Shown here: in pieces, positions 6,473-13,200 of the stretch | Numbering within the stretch: the stretch's first letter is position 1 | Layout: each line of letters opens with the position of its first letter | The notes under the pieces: model-generated | Seen by the model: the letters and a program-made list of their open reading frames with translations, nothing else | What the model was told of the DNA's origin: nothing | The model's database searches: none | Made by a program: the position numbers and the translations under genes | Source of the DNA: JAMCXS01 sp964459065 | GTDB taxonomy: Bacteria; Acidobacteriota; Terriglobia; UBA7540 | Assembly (NCBI GenBank): GCA_964459065.1 | Contig: CAYWMN010000052.1 | Location: 1 to 19,003, forward strand | Direction of reading: 5' to 3' | DNA length: 19,003 nt

Positions 6473-8197
6473 TCACCGCTTGGCCGCGGCGGCTTCAATC
6501 GCTTTCAAAAGGCGGTGGAGGCCGGCCTCGGTGTCTTTGGCGATGTGAATCCGCAGCACTCTGCGCTGCTTGCTTTCAAGGGATTCAAGGTCGCCGAGCG
6601 CCTGAGCCTGTTTGAGAACCGAAAAAGTATACGGCTCTTCGGGGATCGCCAGGTCATGGGGATCGGCCGCCGTAATCTGAAGAAACAGTCCTTTGTTGGG
6701 ACCGCCTTTGTGGAGCTGGCCCGTGGAGTGCAAAAAGCGGGGGCCAAAGCCCAGCGTGGACGCCGCGCGCAAGTTATCCCGCAAGCACAGCCGAATCGAT
6801 TGCAACCGGGCCTCTGTCTCCGGCGTGCGCACAAGATAGGCCATTACCGCCGCGTAATCGCCCGGGCGGGCCTCGTCCAGGAAACCGGCCAGCAGCGATT
6901 CCGCGGAATCGGCCGCTTGCGCATCCCTTTCAAGCCGGCCACGAGTTTCATCGTCACAGTAGAATTCAAGGCCCTCGGAAGCCAGCAGGGCTTTTTCCTG
7001 CGGCAGCTTGCCTTCCGATTTAAAAACTTCCAGCAGGCGCTTGGTATTGTCCTTGCTTTCCTGCACGTTGGGCTGGTCAAAAGCGTTAATCTCAAGCAAG
7101 GCTCCGGCCGTCGCCGTTGCAATCTCCCACCGGAAGAATTCCCGCGCCAGGCCCAGCTTGCTCTCAAGCCCGATTCGAATTACCGGATGGCCGGCCTCCT
7201 CAAGGGCCTTCAGGTTTTGTTCCGTGCCTTCGCCGGAATCTGACGCGACGCGCATGCGGACGAAAATGCGGTCGTCGCTGTAGCTTGAGGGCTCGCCGAG
7301 AGATTCGCCCGCCACCGGAACAAGACCCTTCCCTTCCTTGCCCGTGCTCTCCGCAATCAGTTGCTCCACCCAATCCGCGAAGGTTGCGATTTCAGGAGAA
7401 AACACAAAAGTGATCTTGTCGCGTCCGGCGCGCGCCGCTTCCGCCAAGGTCGCGCCCAGAACCACTCCAGGATTATTCTGAAGAGGCACTTCGGGTCCGC
7501 ACTCCGCCATCATGCTCTCGGCGCGGTCAAACACGTCCTTGACGTCCAGGCCAATCAGCGCCGCTGGCACCATGCCGAAATTGGACAGGGCGGAGTAACG
7601 GCCGCCGATATCCGGGGCGCCGCTGAACACCTGACGAAACCGGCGCTGGGCCGCAAGCTTTTCAAGCCCCGTTCCCGGGTCGGTAATGGCGACGAAATGC
7701 TCACCGGCCTGCTCGCCTTTCAACTTGCGGACCTGTTCGTAAAAGTATTGGTAAAAGCTGAGCGTTTCCGTCGTGCCGCCCGACTTGCTGGAAACCAGAA
7801 AGAGCGTTTTGGCAAGCTCAATGGATTGCTCGACGCGGGCGATATTGGCCGGAACCGTCGAGTCCAGCACCTGGAGATCCAGATAACCCGGCGCCGCGCC
7901 GAACGTGGAGCGCAAAACATCCGGACACAAGCTGCTGCCGCCCATGCCCAGCAGGACGGCGTGCCGGAAGCCCGTCTGGCGGACCTCATCGGCAAAGTTG
8001 ATGAGGGCGTCCTGCTGCTTCCGCATGGCGCGGGCGATGGTGAGCCAGCCGAGCGCGTTGCGAATGATTTTTTGCGCGGCCGGCTCAGACTTCCACAGCG
8101 ACGGGTCACGATCCCAGAGCCTCTGGGAAAACCTCTGCTCCTGAAGTTTTCCGAGAGTGCTCCGGACGTTTTGGTCAAGGTTCAGCGGCACGCTCAC
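6473..8197 (-). CDS. pgi: Glucose-6-phosphate isomerase of the Tal-Pgi fusion lineage
   Basis: The enzyme interconverts glucose-6-phosphate and fructose-6-phosphate, returning non-oxidative-branch products to Zwf. The 574-residue protein has tandem SIS folds: LLGMGGSSL (82-90), SSKSGGTTET (136-145) for sugar-phosphate binding, and a C-terminal block GFGPRFLHSTGQLHKGG around residues 490-507. Overall it resembles the second half of bifunctional transaldolase/glucose-6-phosphate isomerase proteins (about 950 residues) rather than stand-alone E. coli Pgi. Here it is a separate frame. The start is GTG at 8197, overlapping the tal stop as GTGA, with only a weak ribosome-binding site, so it probably relies on translational coupling. 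The pgi frame is -1 relative to tal, so one indel would fuse them. Function is firm; whether the split is real is less sure. Confidence 0.92.
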   Translation of the reverse strand: MSVPLNLDQNVRSTLGKLQEQRFSQRLWDRDPSLWKSEPAAQKIIRNALGWLTIARAMRKQQDALINFADEVRQTGFRHAVLLGMGGSSLCPDVLRSTFGAAPGYLDLQVLDSTVPANIARVEQSIELAKTLFLVSSKSGGTTETLSFYQYFYEQVRKLKGEQAGEHFVAITDPGTGLEKLAAQRRFRQVFSGAPDIGGRYSALSNFGMVPAALIGLDVKDVFDRAESMMAECGPEVPLQNNPGVVLGATLAEAARAGRDKITFVFSPEIATFADWVEQLIAESTGKEGKGLVPVAGESLGEPSSYSDDRIFVRMRVASDSGEGTEQNLKALEEAGHPVIRIGLESKLGLAREFFRWEIATATAGALLEINAFDQPNVQESKDNTKRLLEVFKSEGKLPQEKALLASEGLEFYCDDETRGRLERDAQAADSAESLLAGFLDEARPGDYAAVMAYLVRTPETEARLQSIRLCLRDNLRAASTLGFGPRFLHSTGQLHKGGPNKGLFLQITAADPHDLAIPEEPYTFSVLKQAQALGDLESLESKQRRVLRIHIAKDTEAGLHRLLKAIEAAAAKR

Positions 8198-9339
8198 CTG
8201 CCCGCAGCCTGAGTTCCGAGATTCTTCTTCTCTTCGATGCTTGCCAGCAGCTTGTCGTAGGCCTGGGCGAAAGCATCGACGCCCTGGTCCTCAAGCTGCT
8301 GAGTCACGGCCTGAAGGTCGATCCCGATCCCCGCCAGCGGAGCAAGAACCTGGCGAGCCTCATCCAGACCTTCTTCGAGGGTGGCCCGGGCCTTGCCGTG
8401 GTCGCGGAAAGCGTCCATGGTGGCCGTGGGCATCGTGTTCACGGTGTCGGGACCAATGATCTCCTCGACGTAAAGCACGTCATTGTATTTGGGATTCTTG
8501 GTGCTGGTCGATCCCCACAGCGGCCGCTGGACGCGGGCGCCCTTTTGCGCCAGGGCTTCAAACCGGGCGGTCTTGAAAAGTTCCTTGTACTTCTGGTAGA
8601 TCAGCTTGGTGTTGGCCACGGCCACTTTCCCGGCCAGGGCCGCGATCTTCTTTCCCTCTTCGGGCGAGGCGGCGCCTTGCGCTTTGGCTTCAAGCTGCGG
8701 GTCGAGCAGGGAGTCAATCCGGCTCACAAAGACGCTCGCGACCGAAGCCACGCGGTCAATGGGCTTGCCTTCGGCCGCTCTCTTTTCAAGCGCTCTCAGG
8801 TAAATCTCCGCGACTTCCGCATAACGCTCAATCCCGAACAGCAGCGTGATGTTGATGTTGATGCCTTCGGTGAGCGCCTGCTCGATGGCGGGCAAACCTT
8901 CCTTGGTGCCGGGAATCTTGATCATCACGTTGGGCCGGCCGACCGCTTTAAACAGGTGGCGCGCTTCTTCCAGGCTCGCCTGGGTTTCATGGGCCAGCAG
9001 GGGAGAAACTTCCAGGCTGACGTAGCCGTCGCGGCCTTGGGTGGCATCGTAAACGGGACGGAAGACGTCCGTGGCGCTCTGAATGTCTTCCACGGCGAGC
9101 CGCTCGTAAATTTTTGCCGCTTCCAGCCCTTCGCCGGCAAGCCGCGCGATGCCCTCGTCGTAATCGTTGCTGCCGGCAATCGCCTTCTCAAAAATGCTCG
9201 GGTTCGACGTCACCCCCAGCAGTCCGTCCTCGTCGATGCGCCGTTTGAGGCCGCCGGAGAGCACTTCCTGGCGTCGAATGTAATCGTGCCAAACGCTCTG
9301 GCCTAATTTCGGTAACTCCCTTAATGGATTATCACTCAT
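8194..9339 (-). CDS. tal: Transaldolase
   Basis: Transaldolase moves a dihydroxyacetone unit between sedoheptulose-7-phosphate and glyceraldehyde-3-phosphate. The 381-residue protein is the long bacterial type. VTSNPSIFEKAI (43-54) is the family signature. VMIKIPGT (138-145) carries the Schiff-base Lys141, followed by GININITLLF (159-168). A later block with VQRPLWGSTSTKNP is typical of this subfamily. The start ATG at 9339 has AAGGAG at 9347-9352, 7 nt upstream. It follows tkt after 154 bp and runs 4 bp into pgi. The subfamily and context point to the first half of a Tal-Pgi pair. Confidence 0.95.
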   Translation of the reverse strand: MSDNPLRELPKLGQSVWHDYIRRQEVLSGGLKRRIDEDGLLGVTSNPSIFEKAIAGSNDYDEGIARLAGEGLEAAKIYERLAVEDIQSATDVFRPVYDATQGRDGYVSLEVSPLLAHETQASLEEARHLFKAVGRPNVMIKIPGTKEGLPAIEQALTEGININITLLFGIERYAEVAEIYLRALEKRAAEGKPIDRVASVASVFVSRIDSLLDPQLEAKAQGAASPEEGKKIAALAGKVAVANTKLIYQKYKELFKTARFEALAQKGARVQRPLWGSTSTKNPKYNDVLYVEEIIGPDTVNTMPTATMDAFRDHGKARATLEEGLDEARQVLAPLAGIGIDLQAVTQQLEDQGVDAFAQAYDKLLASIEEKKNLGTQAAGR

Positions 9340-9367
9340 CCTCTATCTCCTTCCTTCCTTTCCATTA

Positions 9368-9441
9368 TCCGCCGGGGCGGGCGGAAAACCGGCTTAAAAG
9401 CCAGCCCTGCCTCGGCGGGCATGCCGTCTCTTTTACGGCAT
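9368..9441 (-). other. Structured tkt-tal spacer with a weak attenuator-like hairpin
   Basis: Three inverted repeats lie in the 154-bp gap. ATGCCGT / ACGGCAT (9421-9427, 9435-9441) is a perfect 7-bp stem with a 7-nt loop. CCGGCT / AGCCAG (9389-9394, 9399-9404) has one G-T pair and is followed on the minus strand by four Ts. TCCGCC / GGCGGA (9368-9373, 9380-9385) forms a third. The middle one resembles a weak terminator and could reduce read-through from tkt into tal. Confidence 0.42.
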
Positions 9442-9493
9442 CGATTACGAATGTTGAAGTCCGGCCGCTGCCCCGCAAACGGACCGGTGAATC

Positions 9494-11539
9494 TTAGTGC
9501 CCCAACAACTTGTGGGCTTGCTCAGCCACATTCGCGGCCGTGAAGCCAAATTTTTCCGCCAGCACCTTGTAAGGCGCTGACGCGCCAAAGTGCGTCAACG
9601 CAATCGTCGCGCCCTGGGGTCCGATGTAGCGGTCCCATCCTAACGGGAAAGCCGCTTCGATGGCCAGACGCGCCGTCGTGGCCGGGGGCAGGACTTCATC
9701 CTTATAAGCCTGGGTCTGGCTCTCAAAAAGATCCCAGCTCGGCATGCTGACCACCCGAACGGCAACGCCTTCAGCTGTCAGTTTCTCATACGCTTCAAGC
9801 GCCAGGGAAACTTCCGAGCCGGAAGCCAACAACAGAAGCTCCGGAGGCTTTCCCTGGGAATCGGCAAGAACGTAAGCTCCCTTGGCAAGCCCTTCGGCCG
9901 AAGCGTATTTTTCCCGGTCAATCACCGGAAGCTTTTGCCGCGTCAAGGCGAGGGCCGCCGGGCCGTCGCGCCGCTCAATCGCCACGCGCCAGGCCACGGC
10001 TGTTTCGTTTGCATCGGCGGGCCGCAGCACGCAGAGGTTGGGAATGGCCCGCAACGATGCGAGTTGCTCGATGGGCTGATGGGTGGGCCCATCCTCGCCG
10101 AGAAAGATGCTGTCGTGGGTATAAACAAAGATGGAGTGGATCCCCATCATGGCCGCAAGGCGAATGGTGGGCCGCATATAATCCGAAAAGATCATAAACG
10201 TGGCCCCGTAAGGAATCAGGCCGCTCAGGGCCATGCCGTTCAGGATGGCGCCCATGGCGTGCTCGCGGACTCCAAAGTGGAAATTGCGTCCGGCGTAATT
10301 GCCCTTTTCAAAATCCTGCTCATTCTTGATCAGCGTGTTGTTCGAAGGAGCCAGGTCGGCAGAGCCGCCCAGCAGCGTGGGCAGGCTGGAGGAAATGGCG
10401 TTCAAGATCTTGCCCGACGCCTGGCGCGTGGCCAGCGGCCCGTCGGAAGGCGCAAAGGAAGGCAGCTTGGATTTCCATCCCGCAGGCAATTCGCCGCGCG
10501 TGTAGCGATCCCATTCCGCGCCCTGGTCCGGGAAGGCTTTACGATAAGCCTCCAGGCGCTCGCGCCAGGCGGCTTCAGCCTTCTCGCCCCGCTCGATAGC
10601 TTTGCGGTAGTGCGCGAGCGCTGCATCGGGAACATAAAACTTTGGCTCGAGCGGCAGGCCAAGATTCTTCTTGCTCAATTCGACTTCTTCTTCTCCAAGC
10701 GCGGCGCCGTGAGCGGCAGCCGTATCATGCTTATTGGGGCTGCCGTAACCGATGTGGGTTCTGACCATGATGATGGAGGGCCGGTCCTTTTCCGCTTTCG
10801 CCGCCTCGAGCGCGCGGTCGATGGCTTCCAGGTCATTGCCGTCCTCCACGTGTTGCACGAACCACCCATAGGCTTCGAAGCGCTTGCCCCGGTCTTCGGT
10901 AAAGGCCAGTTTGGTGGAGCCTTCAATCGAAATGTGATTGTCATCGTACAGGTAAATCAGATTGCTCAAACCCAGGTGTCCGGCAAGCGATGCCGCCTCG
11001 GACGCCACGCCTTCCATCAGGTCGCCGTCACTCACCAGAGCGTAAATGTTGTAATCCAGCAACTCGTGGCCGGGCCGGTTGAAATGCGCGGCGAGGGACC
11101 TTTGGGCAATCGCCATCCCCACGCCGTTCGCAAATCCCTGGCCCAGCGGCCCGGTGGTGGTCTCAATCCCCTTAGACAGGTGATACTCGGGGTGGCCGGG
11201 AGTTTCGCTGCCCCACTGGCGGAACTGCTTGAGTTCATCAAGCGGCAGATCGTAGCCCGTCAGGTGCAGCAGGCTGTAAAGCAACATGCAGCCGTGGCCG
11301 GCGGAAAGAATAAAGCGGTCGCGGTTGGGCCACGCGGGTTTCAAGGGATCGTATCGAAGATGGCGAGTCCAAAGGACGTAGGCCATGGACGCGGCGCCCA
11401 TCGGAAGGCCGGGATGCCCGCAGGTCGCTTTCTGGACAGCGTCCATCGCCAGGCCCCGAATTGTATTGATGCACAGTTGATCGAGCGCGGGTCCTGCAGG
11501 GACGTCTTTGGAAGTCTGAGTCGCAGTATGTTCGTCCAA
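9494..11539 (-). CDS. tkt: Transketolase
   Basis: This thiamine-diphosphate enzyme transfers two-carbon units between pentose-, tetrose- and heptose-phosphates. With the chosen start the product has 681 residues, the usual length. Motifs seen: CGHPGLPMG (40-48), SAGHG (79-83), TPGHPE (113-118), and the ThDP motif from SDGDLMEG (170-177) to Asn201. The second-domain block HTHD-like YTHDSIFLGEDGPTHQPIEQ sits in the middle of the pyrimidine-binding domain. The start is TTG at 11539-11537, supported by AAGGAGG (11548-11554) with an 8-nt spacer. The frame stays open upstream to an ATG at 11743, but that extension is unlike the family and crosses the structured leader. It is the first gene of the operon and is divergent from gnd. 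Confidence 0.95.
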   Translation of the reverse strand: MDEHTATQTSKDVPAGPALDQLCINTIRGLAMDAVQKATCGHPGLPMGAASMAYVLWTRHLRYDPLKPAWPNRDRFILSAGHGCMLLYSLLHLTGYDLPLDELKQFRQWGSETPGHPEYHLSKGIETTTGPLGQGFANGVGMAIAQRSLAAHFNRPGHELLDYNIYALVSDGDLMEGVASEAASLAGHLGLSNLIYLYDDNHISIEGSTKLAFTEDRGKRFEAYGWFVQHVEDGNDLEAIDRALEAAKAEKDRPSIIMVRTHIGYGSPNKHDTAAAHGAALGEEEVELSKKNLGLPLEPKFYVPDAALAHYRKAIERGEKAEAAWRERLEAYRKAFPDQGAEWDRYTRGELPAGWKSKLPSFAPSDGPLATRQASGKILNAISSSLPTLLGGSADLAPSNNTLIKNEQDFEKGNYAGRNFHFGVREHAMGAILNGMALSGLIPYGATFMIFSDYMRPTIRLAAMMGIHSIFVYTHDSIFLGEDGPTHQPIEQLASLRAIPNLCVLRPADANETAVAWRVAIERRDGPAALALTRQKLPVIDREKYASAEGLAKGAYVLADSQGKPPELLLLASGSEVSLALEAYEKLTAEGVAVRVVSMPSWDLFESQTQAYKDEVLPPATTARLAIEAAFPLGWDRYIGPQGATIALTHFGASAPYKVLAEKFGFTAANVAEQAHKLLGH

Positions 11540-11547
11540 CGCCGATT

Positions 11548-11554
11548 CCTCCTT
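11548..11554 (-). promoter_or_regulatory. Ribosome-binding site fixing the TTG start of tkt
   Basis: AAGGAGG on the minus strand, preceded by further As, lies 8 nt before TTG 11539. It excludes the longer frame starting at 11743. Confidence 0.75.
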
Positions 11555-11590
11555 TTTTGGATTCGCGTACTTCGGGACGGGCGGCCCCGC

Positions 11591-11644
11591 GAGCGGGATA
11601 CGCACCCGCTCAGCCGGTGCGTCTAAAATTTCTTTAGATGCGCC
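11591..11644 (-). promoter_or_regulatory. Tandem hairpins in the tkt leader / divergent intergenic region
   Basis: Two inverted repeats sit 4 bp apart. At 11591-11611, GAGCGGG and CCCGCTC pair perfectly around a 7-nt loop. At 11616-11644, GGTGCGTCTAAA and TTTAGATGCGCC pair over 12 bp with two G-U pairs and a 5-nt loop. Within the second, TCTAAA-N5-TTTAGA is a perfect inverted repeat that could equally be an operator for a dimeric repressor. They would lie in the tkt mRNA leader if transcription starts near 11668. Confidence 0.5.
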
Positions 11645-11670
11645 CAACACCCGAATGGAACGCTTAAAGG

Positions 11671-11703
11671 GTATATTATATTCCTTTCGCGGCGTTAAAG
11701 CGC
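11671..11703. promoter_or_regulatory. Possible divergent tkt/gnd promoter core
   Basis: The only AT-rich patch between tkt and gnd is at 11671-11682. On the minus strand it contains a perfect TATAAT (11680-11675), and on the plus strand TATATT. No convincing -35 hexamer lies at 16-18 bp on either side, so the site may depend on an activator or be a poor match. Confidence 0.35.
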
Positions 11704-11762
11704 GTTTCTTAGCGACCCGCACCAAACTTGGGCCGGGAAACACCGTCGAGAAGCAGAAAAGC

Positions 11763-11770
11763 GAAGGAGG
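11763..11770 (+). promoter_or_regulatory. Ribosome-binding site of gnd
   Basis: GAAGGAGG lies 5 nt before ATG 11776 and settles the start against the upstream in-frame ATG at 11728. Confidence 0.8.
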
Positions 11771-11775
11771 TTGTT

Positions 11776-13182
11776 ATGGAAAAAAGACATCTCGGAGTGG
11801 TCGGCATGGGAGTCATGGGCAAGAACCTGGCTTTGAATGCGGAAAGCAAAGGCTTCTCCGCCGCAGGCTTTGACGTCGATTCGGAAAAGACCCAGAAGGT
11901 GGCCGCCCAGGTGGCCGGCAAAAAGATCACGATAACGAATTCCCTCCAGGATTTTATCGCGGCGCTTGAAAAGCCCCGCCGCATTCTGGTGATGGTTCCG
12001 GCCGGCAAAGCGGTCGATGCGGTTTTGCAGGATCTGAAACCGCATCTTGAGCCGGAAGATATCGTCATTGACGGGGGCAACTCCTACTTTAAAGACACCG
12101 AACGCCGCGCCAAAGAGATGGAGGAGGCGGGGTTCCGTCTTTTCGGCATGGGCGTGAGCGGCGGAGAAGAAGGCGCGCTCCACGGACCCTCGCTGATGCC
12201 GGGAGGCAATGAGGAGTCTTACGAGCATCTTGAACCGCTGCTGACCAAAATGGCCGCCCAGACCCAGGACGGGGCCTGCTGCACCTATCTGGGCCCGCGC
12301 GGCGCCGGGCATTACGTCAAGATGGTCCACAACGGCATTGAATACGGCATCCTGCAACTGATCTGCGAAGTCTACGACATTCTCAAGAACGTTCTGCGGT
12401 TCCCGACGGAAGAAATGCGGGAAGTCTTTGAGGAGTGGAACAACTCGGATTTGAATTCCTACCTGCTCGAAATCACCACGCTGGTTCTGGGAAAAACGGA
12501 TGAGGAAACGGGCAAGCCGCTGGTGGAGTTGATCGTGGACGAGGCCGCGCAAAAAGGCACCGGAAAGTGGACCGCGCAGGATTCCATGGATCTGGGCGTG
12601 GCGGTTCCCACGCTCGCTTACGCGGTGGAAGCCCGCATCCTCTCCGGGCAGAAAGAAGAGCGCGTTACCGCTTCTGACATCCTGAGCGGCCCCAAGGAAG
12701 CCTTTTCCGGTGACAGGCTCCACATGGTAGACCTGCTGCGGCAGGCGTACCAAATTGCCGTGATCGTTTGCTACGCGCAAGGCTTCGAGCAGCTTCGCGT
12801 CGCCTCGGCGGAATACGAATACAATCTGAATTACGCGGAAATCGCCCGCATCTGGAAAGGCGGCTGCATCATTCGCTCCAAGATGCTCGATCCCATCCAA
12901 CAGGCATTCGCAGCCGATCCCAATCTGCCCAATCTGATGCTGGCGCCGACGTTCAGTTCAGTCATTAACAAGTATGTGGGCAATCTACGTGAAGTGGTGA
13001 AGACCGCGACCGAAGTCGGAACGCCTTGCCTGGGGCTTTCCACCTCGCTTGGCTATATCGACAGCTACCGGCAGGAGCGCCTTCCGGCCAACCTGCTGCA
13101 GGCGTTGCGCGACTGCTTTGGCGCCCACACTTATCACCGAACCGACAAAGAGGGAACATTCCACACGGAGTGGGCCAAGTAA
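11776..13182 (+). CDS. gnd: 6-phosphogluconate dehydrogenase, decarboxylating (predicted NAD-preferring)
   Basis: Gnd oxidatively decarboxylates 6-phosphogluconate to ribulose-5-phosphate. The 468-residue protein is full length. Seen: GVVGMGVMGKNLALN (7-21) dinucleotide fold, VSGGEEGALHGPSLMPGG (127-144), catalytic Lys182 in GAGHYVKMVHNGIEYG, KGTGKWT, and the C-terminal FGAHTYHRTDKEGTFHTEW that reaches into the partner subunit. In place of the E. coli segment FNRSREKT the sequence reads FDVDSEKT (32-39). The Arg that binds the NADP 2'-phosphate is lost and Asp33/Asp35 appear, which predicts NAD+ use. The start ATG 11776 has GAAGGAGG (11763-11770) 5 nt upstream; an in-frame ATG at 11728 lacks support. 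It is divergent from tkt and 18 bp upstream of a tannase-family gene. Confidence 0.96.
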   Translation: MEKRHLGVVGMGVMGKNLALNAESKGFSAAGFDVDSEKTQKVAAQVAGKKITITNSLQDFIAALEKPRRILVMVPAGKAVDAVLQDLKPHLEPEDIVIDGGNSYFKDTERRAKEMEEAGFRLFGMGVSGGEEGALHGPSLMPGGNEESYEHLEPLLTKMAAQTQDGACCTYLGPRGAGHYVKMVHNGIEYGILQLICEVYDILKNVLRFPTEEMREVFEEWNNSDLNSYLLEITTLVLGKTDEETGKPLVELIVDEAAQKGTGKWTAQDSMDLGVAVPTLAYAVEARILSGQKEERVTASDILSGPKEAFSGDRLHMVDLLRQAYQIAVIVCYAQGFEQLRVASAEYEYNLNYAEIARIWKGGCIIRSKMLDPIQQAFAADPNLPNLMLAPTFSSVINKYVGNLREVVKTATEVGTPCLGLSTSLGYIDSYRQERLPANLLQALRDCFGAHTYHRTDKEGTFHTEWAK

Positions 13183-13200
13183 ACGATCGGAGGCCACATC

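Noticed and set aside
9935..11626. 563-codon plus-strand open frame opposite transketolase
   Set aside because: It is antisense to a well-supported transketolase and has no recognisable domain.
11540..11743. N-terminal extension of transketolase from an ATG at 11743
   Set aside because: The added 68 residues are unlike transketolases and cross two hairpins; a strong ribosome-binding site supports TTG 11539.
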